This document shows positions 10,019-27,978 of a DNA stretch of 64,000 bases, one piece after another. This DNA is from Cerrena zonata (lineage: Eukaryota; Basidiomycota; Agaricomycetes; Polyporales; Cerrenaceae): the NCBI GenBank assembly GCA_038087015.1, contig JASBNA010000034.1, positions 372,001-436,000 on the forward strand, read 5' to 3'. Positions within the stretch are counted from its first letter, which is position 1, and each line of letters starts with the position of its first letter. The notes below the pieces were generated by a model, which saw only the letters and a list, made by a program, of their open reading frames with translations, did no database searches and was not told the origin of the DNA. The translations under genes were made by a program, and so were the position numbers.

Positions 10019-12917
10019 GATAGCGAGGGGACACAACGCGAGAGAATAGACATACCGGGATGATTTCCTCAGATGTGGAGTTTATAAAGGGTCCAAACTG
10101 TCAATGCGTGTCCTATGGGTTGCGTAGCTGTGCGGACAATGACAATAGGGCCGCGATGATTAACCTGATTGACCTCGGCTAAGGTCAAAGGACGAATATT
10201 GATGAGTGGCTTAAAGGCAAAGAGGTGACGGTCAATGGAAAGTTCCTGATGGGGCTCCCCTGCGAGTGCTTACTTTGATTTAGGGAGTGTAAAGGTAGCT
10301 TACAAGGTTCTTTGTAGTAGAACAAAAGCAGAATGTCTCAGACAGACGCGTGCTGCACGTGTGGTCAATATACTTATGTGGTAACGCTTATGTCATGGCA
10401 TGGGCAAACATGGACCCACAACCTGAATGACATAGCGACAACGGTTCTTAACTTGAATATGAGAGATTTAGGATTCGTGAGTAAAAGAGATAATCACTAC
10501 CTCTTCAATTTGCACTCTACTAACCTGGTCTTCTGTCACTTAATAAGTCTGAGGTATATGATAAAGGTAGGAACTCCGAGTCCCGTATAAGTACTACTCA
10601 CCCCGAAAATCTGAATTTCGATGGACAAACGACCTAGCCTTGAGCTTGAGTGTGAAGCTCTCATAGTTGTGTTAGACTGCAAGTGAGTAATTGAGAACTA
10701 TATATTGTTCGGAGTGCAGAAAACTGACCAAGTGAAAGCAAGAAGCGACTCACTGGCAAGCGAGTGAAAACTGAAGGAGTACCGAGACTACTTGGACTCG
10801 CGTGGGAAATTCTATTTGCAACGCCCAAGTGAGAATAAGTAAGTCACTTTTCTGAGGGGCAAACGAGATCTTCAAGTGAAATTGTTAACCCTCTATCTGA
10901 TTCGTACTACAGACATAATATCTACTTCTAGTGATGCCACGGAAAATGCAGATCTACACACAAGATACTGCAGCCAAGAAAACGAGGAATAAGCTGATTA
11001 TGAATGAGGTATCTTCTCCCTCCGAGTCCTCATAACCTCCTTCTAACAAGTTGCGTCCTTATCAACAGAAAGCACAACCTGTCTGCGTCTGTGCTTACGA
11101 CAGCGCAAGAGTATACAGTTCGGGCCAGCTAGAGAAGACATAAAAGGTTGTTCAGAGTTAACTGCATTAATGCTCCACTTTACTTCGAGCCCCGTTATAC
11201 CTCCCATAAAGAGAAAAGTTCAGAATTTTGGCAACCTAGAAAAGGTGAGTTCGACTTGAAAGCAGCGCATTGTATTCCAGTCAGAGGATATCGCACCTTA
11301 TTGACATCCCTTTCCATGCCCTACAAGTCAGTAGATTCGCAACTCTTATCTCAAAACCCTCAGATACGACACAAACCGGCCATACCCTACCAGTCGTGCC
11401 ACAAAGTGTAAGTTTATAACTCAATCAACCCGCGAATTTCCCATGATTTAAGATGAGCGCGCTGCTGGGTACAGTTTGCGAACGTGGCACCTGTTTTCGT
11501 TTTCTGGGTATGGGAGCGGTGTCTGGCAGTGTATATACTTTTATGGAGAGCACGGAGGCTTTTGGGATGAATGGATTTAGTTAAGGTCCCGAGTCTAGTC
11601 CTGAAAGTGAAAGTGAGGGACAGGGGGAGATAAGTGTATATCATATTGACGATGAAACAAGCTCACACCTTTTCGAAATATTCGTGAACTTTACAACCAG
11701 AATGGAGACCAACGCTCTCAATCCCATCGCAAAATCGTCCGACTACCCACTTACCATACTGATAGCTCGGAAGAGGTGGGACCACCGCAATCAATCCGGT
11801 ACAAGGGAGAAGACCTCAGGGGCAGAACTGTCAATTAGCGTCTGTATGACAGCTCGAATGATTTCATGACGCGGTCCCATTCAATCTGAGAACAGTGTTC
11901 GACTTCCGACCTCAGGGACAGCGTCAGAAGCCAGTCACCCTATAAATTGACGCTCCTTGACGACGAGGATGAAATGGAAGGCTTGAAGACATATAGGATT
12001 GTTAACAATCAAACGTTATACCGCGAAGGTTTACACCTGTTTCGGGTTTCGGTCCCGCTTTGAACAGCCCTCCGAAGTCGATCTACTGCTGCTGGTGCTG
12101 CAGATTCTCACTAGGCGAGATACGTCCGTGGGTGTATAGAACTATATCTATATCTTATGGGCGGAAGAAGGCGGGGCGGAGTCGAGGAGCTGACGTGTAT
12201 ACACTGAGCTGTTATTGCTTCGGTGTTATTGTGGCTGCGTAGATTAAATAAGTCGATGTGGCTGATTGCGATAATCTCGCCGTTCGGCGCTGGGGTAGGC
12301 GTGGAATCTGCGAAAGCCAGTTGAGCAGGGACGCTGCGCCCTATGTCAGGATCTAAGAGATTTCAACACTCTCAGCACTAAGCCCCTAGATGGAGAGCGC
12401 GATCCAACAAGGTCAGATGTCAGCAGAGAGATATCCGGCAATGACGGGCATGAGGGACTGCGGCAGCATAAGGGACTCCTGCAAGTTCAGGACTAGGTAA
12501 CCAAGGGCAACGGTCTTGGGTTAGGCTTCAAGCCACTTCCGGAAGCAAAGAACAAGATTGGAACGGAACGAAACGGAGGGACAGCAGCCGTTCTGAGCTT
12601 CGTGTCGGCAGGAGCCTGCCAGTGAGGGAGATGTGCGCGAAGCCCGAACGGTACCCCTCAAAGAATGCTTTAGCTGCTAAGTCCTATTGAATGGTGTGAT
12701 CGAGTTGCGTAGATGCAAGTGTACAGATGTTGAAAACGAAGTAGTGCACAGAAGGGCGGCGGCCCCGAGTAAAGAGAGAAGTCCGAGTCTATAGCCCAAG
12801 AAGACATACGGTGTATCGCTTTGTCCGCTATTTCCGGGCGTCGTCGTTGTCGCTGTGACTCGGACCTCAGCCTCATGATGACTATGTTCAGGAACCAATC
12901 CCCAGAAGAAGTGTGTT
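8097..12917. repeat. Segmental duplication, copy 2 (direct)
   Basis: Partner of 1-4875. Copy 2 has about 60 bases at 10920-10980 that are missing in copy 1, and copy 1 has about 50 bases near 2766-2815 that are missing in copy 2, so both copies have drifted since duplication. At 12917 similarity ends and the upstream region of the phospholipase C gene begins. In copy 1 the S53 remnant follows instead. Confidence 0.95.
10081..10088 (-). promoter_or_regulatory. TATA box of FunK1 copy 2
   Basis: TTTATAAA lies 63 nt upstream of the ATG at 10018 and is conserved with copy 1. Confidence 0.5.
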
Positions 12918-13501
12918 GGTCCCAGGAAAGAGACTGTCGAGGGAGAAGGACGGATTGAGTTTGGGAGGAACAGGGAAAGTTTGACGGGGATGGTGTCGCG
13001 TGAGATGGCTCGCCAGGGACGGATACAGTGCAGTAACTTGGCCGGGGGATTTTGGGCAGGTGGTTGTTGGGATCAATGGGATGCGAAGACGGCAGTGCTG
13101 GTGGTAGAGCCCGTCACGGGCGAACCGCCTGTGCTGGCTAGTGCCGGTGCGATTGCTGTTTGTCCTCGAATTCGGAACCAAAAGGCTATTGTCGCGTTGG
13201 TCCAAGGTATGAGAGTAATTTAAATATGATCCTCAGGTGTATATGTCAAATCACAAATGATCTAGTATTACACTCTAACTTTTCCTGTCGACGCCTCCCC
13301 ACCTATCACTGTTTCCTTCCTATTTCACTTCGCTATACTACTTCTACTTCCCGTTTTACTCCCCACTGTAAACCTTCCCCACCCTGGCCATCTTATTGTC
13401 CAACTCGTAATACATCGTCCTTGTCGTTGCCGTCGTCCACCAACTCGACGCCTCGACGTTCATTCTTCTGATACCCAGCATTGTCACTATACCTATACAC
13501 G
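10100..13501. other. Intergenic between FunK1 copy 2 and PLC
   Basis: Up to 12917 this is duplicated upstream DNA with no convincing gene; the two short conserved frames are at 10333-10590 and 12677-12898. From 12917 to 13501 it is unique. The last 200 bases are rich in C and T, as is common in promoters of well-expressed fungal genes. Open frames at 12981-13223 (plus) and 12888-13205 (minus) overlap each other and match nothing I know. Confidence 0.6.
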
Positions 13502-16500
13502 ATGACCAGGAAGCAAAGACCGACGAGCATGATTGTGCCACCAACTTCAAAGACGAATGACGACGAGGTGCAGAGCCAAGGACAAGGACTCCCACGGCGC
13601 ATGCTCACCCGCGCCGCCAACTTACTCACGACCAAAGGCGAACCAGTCCCCGCCGTCGCGGAAACCATCCTCGAGCTCGAGCACTCCACCTCAGACTCCA
13701 GTACCTCGCGGTCGGACAGAGAAACGAAATATGATGCAGGGCCAAGTTGGAAGAGCAACCCCGGGCTCACGCGACGGAGAACAGAGAACCTGCACGCGGG
13801 CGGCTTGAACTTTGAAGGGATCCGACGGAAACTGGTGCAGGTGAAGGATGTGTCTGTCGGCAAGGTCAAGGACACTGTCTCTGCCTCGGTCGTGCGCACC
13901 AAGAGTCTTACGTCCAGACGACGCCGGTCGTCGACCACGGACAAGAATATTCACGAGGTCATCACCCCAGTCACGCCCAGCACAGCCGTCTTCAATTCCA
14001 ATCACTCTGGCTACACCCCGCAACCTCGCCGAACTCATATCAGATCCTACTCTGACGTCCTCTTCACCCGTCCTCGCATCGTTGCTCCCTCTTCTGACTT
14101 CCAACTTGCTCAGCTCGACACCATCCATTCCCCAGAATCTATCGAAGAGCAGCCTCTCTCTCCTCCCAGTACTGAGCGTTTCAAAATGGCCGACTTTGCA
14201 GTACCGCCTTTGCTCAAAATGGGCACTCCCATGATGAAAGTATCTGCCAAGAAGCAGAAAAAGTACATCTTTCGTCTTGATCCTGACCAGGGTCAGATCG
14301 TATGGGAGTCCAAGAAGCTTCGCATCAGTACGCCGTTCTCCTTGTATTTCCTTGAGATATTGACGCTTACCCTCTTCCTCATTTACAGTACCGATTGAGA
14401 ACCTCAAGGAGCTGCGATCCGGTGTCGACGCTCGTTACTACCGCGAACAGTTCCAACTTGCCCAAGAATACGAAGAGAAATGGCTTACGATCATCTACGT
14501 CATGGATGGTGGGTACAAGACCCTCCATCTCATCGCCGCTACCAGGGACATTTTCCAGATGTGGGATGTCACTCTGCGTAAACTCTACGAGATTCGACAA
14601 CAGCTCATGACTGGGTTGGGCAATGTGGAGATGCGACAGGCTGTATGGGAGAAACAATTCTGGAAGGGTGCGGATGAAGAGGCGGACCAGAGACTGGATT
14701 TCGACGATGTGGAGAGGATGTGTAGGAGGTTAAATATCAATCCCTCCAGGGATGATCTGCTCAGACGGTTCAAGGTATGTTTCTCTTGCACAGTCTTGCT
14801 TGATGCGACGAACGTGTACTGATGAACGTGGTTTATTCTTTGGTAATTTGTATTCAATAGCAAGCGGATATTCAGAACCGTGGATACCTCGACTTTACAG
14901 ACTTTCGCCGATTCGTCAAATCTCTCAAGGCTCGTCCGGAACTTGAGAGGGTGCATAAGAAGCTGGCCAAAGATTTCGGCGGCGTGCTTAATTATGTTGC
15001 CTTTGAGCAGTTCATGCGGGATTACCAGAAGGTGCGTCACTTCTAGTCTTCTACTCACGCTATAAGATACTAATAGTCTGCATATAGTCGACTCTTCCAG
15101 ATACCGAGCTGAAACGCATATTCGTAAAGTATGCTTCTGCACCGTCAACCAAATCTAACGCCACTAGTCCCGCCAACTCGCCTCTTCAAAACCCCATGGA
15201 CCTTGCTGCTCATGCGAATGCGGCCACTCCAGATGGCTCTCCTCCTCTCCCACCTAACACTGCTGCACCCACTCCAGCACCTCCCCTTGCCCAAGTATCC
15301 ACATCCAGCTCGGATGGTGTTGTCGCCCCATCACCCTCCACCTCCGCAGCATCATCGTCATCTCCAATCACCTGGGAAACGGGTATACTGACAGCCAAAG
15401 GACTGACCAATTTCCTCTTGTCGACTGATAACTCGCCCTTTGCCGACCAAGGAGGGAAGATAACACATGATATGACCCGACCTCTCCCCGAATACTTTAT
15501 TTCAAGTTCACATAATACGTATTTGGTAGGACATCAGTTGGTCGGTGATTCGACGGTGGAAGGGTATATCAGGGCGTTGTTGCATAGTTGTCGCAGTGTC
15601 GAACGTAAGTCATCTCTTACTCCTTGTTTTTTTGTCTAATTCATTTACTCAACGATTTTGGTATAGTTGACATCTACGATGGCGACAAAGAGCCCGTTAT
15701 CTACCACGGCCGGACACTTACCACCAAGGTCCCCCTCCGAGATGCTTGTCAAGCTATCGCCAAATACGCTTTCGTAGCTTCTCCTTACCCCATCGTCATC
15801 AGCGCAGAAGTGCACTGTGGGTTAGCACAACAGGAGATGATCGCAGGAATCATGTCCGAAGTATTTGGCGATGCCTTAGTCAGCGCACCAGTCGATGGAA
15901 GGCCCAAGATCGAAGTTTTGCCGAGTCCTGAGGATCTGAAAGGTCGGGTGTTGTTGAAAGCGAAGAATCTGTATATTTCGCAGAGGGAGGGCAGTCAGGA
16001 TAAAGATGTGATTGTGGATACGGAGAGTTCGTCGACGGAGACGAGTGCTTCGGATACGGATTTGAAGGAGGAGATTAAGCAGGAGTGGAGGAAGGCGAGG
16101 GAGAATGAGGCTGAGGTGATCAGAGGTAAATTTCTCACAATAATTCATCCCCGTCACGGTTTCTAATGGATTGGAACAGATCTCAAATCGAAAGCCCGTA
16201 ACGCCCTTGGCCGAGTATCCAGCGTCCGCACTCCCCGTCGAAACTCCTCATCCTCCAAATCCCTCGTCGGTACACCGCCCAAATCCACCCCATCCCCTTC
16301 CAACGACCGAACTAAAGTAAAGATGTCCATGGCTATTGTAGCCTTGCTCGTCTACACCGTCGGTGTCAAATGTCGTGGTATCAACAAGAAGGAGGAATAT
16401 GCCCCCGAACATATCTTTTCGTTGAGTGAGAACACGGCGAATAGGATATTGAAGCAGAGTATGATGGATTTGATTAAACATAATCGGACTCATCTGGTTA

Positions 16501-17407
16501 GGGTTTATCCTAAGGGTACTAGAATTGGGTCGACGAATTATGAGCCGCATAGGTATTGGTCGGCTGGGTGTCAGTTGGTTGCTCTTAACTGGCAGACGTT
16601 TGGTAAGTTTTACCTCTCTGAAGAGTTGGAGGACTGATACTGATGGTCATTGTTGTTTAGATTTGGGTTATATGATCAATCATGCGATGTTCCAGCGGAA
16701 TGGAAGGGCGGGTTATGTTCTTAAACCCCTTGCTCTTCGTTCCAATGACAAACAGTTAATGTCGAAGCGAACCGAGCATTTCTTGGAACTCAAGGTAAGT
16801 TCAATAGTCCTAAATACAATGTCCGCCTTCTAATTCGATTTCGTTTTTAGATCATCTCCGCCCAACAACTTCCCAGACCGAAAGACTCCCTAGGTCGAGA
16901 AATCATTGACAAGAGCGTCCTCGATCCTTTCGTCGAAGTATCCATTCACATCCCCGACTGGACACATTCCCCTTTCCTTCCGAACGACCCATCCAGCGAT
17001 AGCCGTACGTATTCTCCACCAACCGATGCATCTGCGGTGAACGCCACCTCTGCGAGAACCATTACTGTCAAGACGGGTGTTGTCAAGAACAATGGGTTCA
17101 ATCCTATTTGGGAACAGGGATTGAGTTTGCCATTTGATTGTGTCGGTGATATGAAGGATCTTATCTTTGTGAGGATCGCGGTTAAGCAGGAGGATAAGGA
17201 TGATGATGAACCGCTTGCTGTCTATTGTACCAGTTTGGGTAGTTTGAACCTCGGTGAGTGTATAATTCCCGAGTCTTGTGAAAATGTTGCTGACTAGGGG
17301 TGCTTTTGATTGGTTTAGGATACCGACACCTTCCCCTCCATGATGCTCAACTCTCACAATACCTCTTCTCTACTCTGTTCGTGAAGATTGATATCCGTGA
17401 CGTCTAA
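13502..17407 (+). CDS. PLC1: Phosphoinositide-specific phospholipase C
   Basis: Hydrolyses phosphatidylinositol-4,5-bisphosphate to inositol trisphosphate and diacylglycerol. Nine exons: 13502-14327, 14389-14774, 14861-15031, 15088-15604, 15667-16125, 16180-16602, 16661-16794, 16851-17253 and 17319-17407. All phases agree, giving 1135 aa, longer than yeast Plc1. A 245-residue low-complexity, Ser/Arg-rich N-terminus precedes a PH-like segment (PIENLKELRSGVDARYY), EF-hand-like helices, a Ser/Pro/Ala linker, the X domain, an acidic linker, the Y domain (THLVRVYPKGTRI, then GCQLVALNWQT) and a C2 domain (FNPIWEQGL). Catalytic residues are visible: SSSHNTYL (His near residue 603), VELDIYDGD, VIYHGRTLT and ISAEVHC. 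The usual Trp of the E-L-D-x-W-D-G segment is Tyr here. The start ATG at 13502 follows a pyrimidine-rich leader. It appears intact. Confidence 0.95.
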
Positions 17408-18053
17408 TTCTGGTTTACCATTTCGACTATCACATCATACCCCTCCATCAAGAATTGTCCCCCATCATTGCATTTAGTTTCGAGTCTTTTTGCGTCTTCA
17501 TGCATATGCTTTCTTGCATCTACAACAACACAGCTTAATATTCTCCATCATTTGTACTTGTATAATCATCACCTCCTCGCATCCCATCCTCTCACATAAC
17601 ATCTTGCTCTTTTTTTGCTCTTACATCCATGATTTACTTTATACACAATGCTCTCTCTTTCTCATTCTTTCTTGTCCTTTCTCATTCCTCTCAACGCATT
17701 CGTCTTTTGGAATCTCTCTTGCTGGCATATTCTTCATTCTGCCTATTCATCGTTCGCTCGCTCGTTCATCCCCAATCTTCCTCAACCCATATTTATCATC
17801 ACAATCGTCGAAAGAAAATCAATACCTTGTAAGATTAGGATACAAAGTAACCATCTACATGTAATAAAGGATATCGATATCTTAGCAGTGGTGTTTCGAA
17901 CTTGGGCGAGGTCCGACTCGGGATATATTGAATATTGAACACGACAGCTATTCAATTCTTTCATTATCAATATTCAAAGGTTTGGGAGATACGTATTCCA
18001 TAGACGCTTGTCTCACTTCTAACTCGTGGCCAGCCAAGACTCTTGGCAACTTA
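17408..18053. other. 3' region of PLC; no gene
   Basis: T- and C-rich, low-complexity DNA with no motif-bearing frame; probably 3' UTR and spacer. The open frames here are short and overlap each other. Confidence 0.6.
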
Positions 18054-18735
18054 CTATCACACCTGGGGAGTTTGAACGCTCCCCACTGGTACGCCTCGGG
18101 TTCTATCCAAACTCAATGGTTTTTCATCATTTTTTCACTATTGTATAGCTGTGCATTTTAGCTATAAGCCCCAAAAGTCCACTGAGAAAAAGAAAGGGAA
18201 CTAAATGCCTCGGCACAATTTTGATGTGGAGGGCTTGAAAGTGGTAGAGTTTGAACGCGAGGTCACAGATCGGTCACGGACGAGTAACGTCGGCATCAGT
18301 CGGCATGCACCTTTGTCAAGCATAACTTGGTGAGTTTGACAAGAGCGTGTGAACACCATTGTAGAAGCTCATGTCACATTTGCATGAACACTCGGAAGAT
18401 AAGTTAACTCTACTCCGACCTCTACTGTAATTGTAGAATCAGATTACTAGAGTATGTTATAAGTATATATTTCTATCTTATCTGCCCATTTGAGGAGGAT
18501 CCGTCGAGGCGTTCGCCAGCGATCTACTAAGATCTCCTTGAAGATGAGGCTGCACATCGCCATATTGTCCTCTGGCACATGCAATTCTGGACGGTTTCGT
18601 CTGAAAATTGGAAGAATGCATGTCATAGTATCTAGCTACAATATCCTACCATACTGGACTTTAATTCTGAGTGGAAAGTGTCTAACCCATAGAGTTTGAC
18701 AAAACGGCGTCTGTCAAACTCCCCAGGTGTGATAG
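18054..18735. mobile_element. MITE-like element, 22-bp perfect TIRs, TA target duplication
   Basis: The ends at 18054-18075 and 18714-18735 are perfect inverted repeats of 22 bases, starting CTATCACACCTGGGG on the left. Each end is directly flanked by TA (18052-18053 and 18736-18737), as expected for a TA-targeting transposon such as a Tc1/mariner relative. The 682-bp interior encodes no transposase; its longest frame is 69 aa. It contains further copies of the subterminal word GTTTGA in both orientations. It sits between the PLC gene and the decayed ABC gene, about 420 bases upstream of the latter. Confidence 0.8.
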
Positions 18736-18737
18736 TA

Positions 18738-19156
18738 GTCGTATCTTTATTGTGTACACTCACATCCACATCACCGAATTCGAAAGGATTGAACACCTCA
18801 GGCTGACCACTTTAGAGACGAACCTTGTGCGATCTTTGCACAACGGCATAATATGCAGTTGAGCTGACTCGAACGAATATTTCCAAATTGACAGAGTCAC
18901 CCATCATGGAAAGTTGTGCATTTAAACTCACTTCGTCTAGATTTGACTCATTTGAGGCCTGGTGTGTTCCATGGTTCTATACATCTCGAAACACACCATC
19001 TCCGATTGGTTGCGTCACCGGTTCCGCCGCCTTGCCTCCCCATACCGCTGGGGGAGTCAACGCCTCGGACGCGAAACCAGCGCTGCTGGTCCATGTAAAT
19101 ATAAAGGTAATGTTTCCAACGACATTTTTGAGCCTTATTTCTGTGCAAAATTCTTT
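18738..19156. other. Upstream region of the ABC pseudogene
   Basis: No gene. TATAAAGG at 19100-19107 lies 50-57 nt before the likely ATG at 19157 and is a plausible TATA box for the ABC gene. Confidence 0.45.
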
Positions 19157-25545
<6,389 letters not shown>

Positions 25546-26195
25546 TGCACTTTTTCGATGAAATAGTAGTACGACGTTCAATCATGAGTTTAGGACATCC
25601 ATTATACATGAGTAAACGTAGACTATTATCAAATTTCTAGAGCGAAACCAGTAACCCAATGTATTACTGGGGCTCGAAATATGCGAGCCAGGGTTGGTGG
25701 AACATACGTTAGCCATACCACAACTAGTCCAAGAATCAGTAGGTAAAGTAATAATGGGAATTTTGGTAATATTTATTTCTACCGGAAAGCTACTGCAAAT
25801 TTGTACGAAGATGACCATAAAGAATGCTACCCATATTCCATATTCGCCCCGCCCACCTAGAGACACGTTTACCGGTGACCCGCTTGGACAAGTCCTCACA
25901 TATAACTACAAAAGATCAGAGGTACGCGCCAGTGCACTCCCCAATTTAGGAGGTACATCCAACATTCATAATATAAACCTGAAGCGATAAAACTCCCCGT
26001 TTCCATGCCTCTTCCAGGATTATGAATGTCCTTCAAAGCAATCGGTGCCACTCTCTTGCCTAAAGTACATATATTGAGTCTGCCAATCAAGGATTCCGAA
26101 AAAAGGTAGCCAAGATGTACGTGGCTGACCAACAAGTGCAAGAAAAAGACTGATAGTACTTAGTCAATTTGTCGACCGTGACGTCGTGAAATTAA

Positions 26196-26229
26196 TGAAA
26201 TCAAAATCGACTAATCGATATTGATTTCA
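26196..26229. repeat. 15-bp inverted repeat with 4-nt loop
   Basis: TGAAATCAAAATCGA and TCGATATTGATTTCA match as inverted repeats at 14 of 15 positions around the loop CTAA. It lies in otherwise gene-free DNA. It could be a hairpin, a terminator-like structure or chance. Confidence 0.5.
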
Positions 26230-27923
26230 GTTTCGGCTACTAGTATCAAGCGCCAGTGGATGCTTGACTCTAAACCGCCAACTTGAGGTTGAAAACTGCC
26301 TAGAGAAAGGCATGTTCGGGATAAGTACGCTTGGTAATGTTATCGACATCTTCCGCGTATAAATAATGCACCCTTTCTAGCACTAATCAATCGATCATTC
26401 ATAGATAATGTTCCTCCAGAAGAAAAATCTGGTAATCCCACTGTCAATGACTTGGCATAACAAAGGATTAGGTCCCTTCAAATACTTCAATCTTAGGTTT
26501 CCTTCGCTACATCCGTCTCTAATCGCTTCGTACCCTGCCCTGTGACACTCGTAAACTATGGTACATATGCGGGTATCACAACTCTATCGCAACATCTGTC
26601 TCTAGATGGCCTTCTCAGCTGATACCGGAAGGAAAGACCATACAAGGGTATCCTACCACCACGGTTATGCACAGCTGATTCTGGGTTGTTCCATTGATTG
26701 TGAATCAAGTTGGCGTTGCTGCTCTGCTCTACGAACAAGGATGTCATCTCCCACAGGGCACCTCAACTTCTAGCAAAGACTAGCAATTTCAAACGACAAC
26801 CGGAGATTCGGAACTACTTTGTGCTGCGGGTAGACTTCGCCATTCAATCATTGAACATTGACATGTTGCTGCCACTCAAAAGCCTATCACGGGAGAAGTA
26901 GTTGTTAACGCTTTTCAGGAACTGAGCGTGACCAGATTGAGTGTCACACTTACACCTCTCGAGCAACACTGTTCGGAAGAGCCTTCCGTCGTCTGAAAAT
27001 CTCCCAATCGCACCAAGGGGTCAACTGCTTACGAAGTGAAGTATTCCCACATCTACGCTCACGAATCGATGGTCCTATAGCAGTCAAGTACCACTGAGGC
27101 AAGGACCTTTGCGTAAATCGCTTTGGGTGGCCTTCTCGGACGCAGCGGCATATCCTGATTTAACAGAGTCCTGGAACAACAGCAATAGGGTTTCGCAGTA
27201 ACTCGAGAACCATTCCGACTGCAAGATATATCAGTTCTGTGTCTTCTTCGCCTCCGATGTCTAAATCTTAATCACAATGATGTCGCACACCACTAAGTCT
27301 GCTGTTCAATTTGAGCGAATAGAAGACGCAAGAAGTATCAAACGTTGCACATACAATGGGGTCGGATCATCAAGGCTTAGAAGGTGACTGAAAATAATAA
27401 TAATCATCCTATACTGACGTATCGCTATGACACAGAACACAAGAAGGTTAACTCTGCCTCAAGATCCTCCCGGTTTCCGGAAGGACTCCTGACTCTCCAG
27501 TCAAACTCTCATCCCTCGAAGACTCGGAATCGTATCATGTGATATGACAGGCCTGCGTTAGGCTGTACATGCGTGCATCTACCATATGAAAACGCACTTC
27601 CTTCAAATATCATCGATCTCTACCGAAGAGTCTCAAGTATACTTCCGGAAAACTTTTTAGGTTGGAACATCGCCCTGGTAGTTGTATACGGAATCTCTGT
27701 ACTGCGGATGGGCTCATCAGTGTTCGCAAGATACTTTGAAGTTATGGCGCAACCATATTGCTATCTTAGCTACTAATGTCTTCCGAAATACTCATTATTT
27801 GTTCCTCGTCATAGCTTTTTTAGATCACCGATAATATGGAAGGCGAAACTCTTGCATTGAACATCAGATAGCTACGACTGGCATCCGGGTTCGTTCGGAT
27901 TCCGGTTCAGCTGGAGGCTAAGT

Positions 27924-27931
27924 TATAAATA
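27924..27931 (+). promoter_or_regulatory. TATA box of the membrane-protein gene
   Basis: TATAAATA lies 48-55 nt upstream of the ATG at 27979. Confidence 0.5.
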
Positions 27932-27978
27932 TTGCTAGGGACATTTCAGGTCAGACAGAGCTCACTAAACGTTCCATC

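Larger units (their letters stand above)
25546..27978. other. 2.4-kb stretch without recognisable gene
   Basis: No frame with a family motif on either strand; open frames are under 110 aa. It contains the inverted repeat listed at 26196-26229. It may hold eroded coding or transposon DNA, but I cannot identify any. Confidence 0.55.

Noticed and set aside
12981..13223. 80-aa plus-strand frame upstream of PLC
   Set aside because: Overlaps an open minus-strand frame of similar length, has no motif, and lies in the likely PLC promoter.
13393..14407. Long minus-strand frames opposite the PLC gene
   Set aside because: They are antisense shadows of the PLC N-terminal exon, whose low-complexity sequence keeps several frames open.
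18490..18699. 69-aa frame inside the MITE as a transposase remnant
   Set aside because: No DDE or DNA-binding motif; too short.
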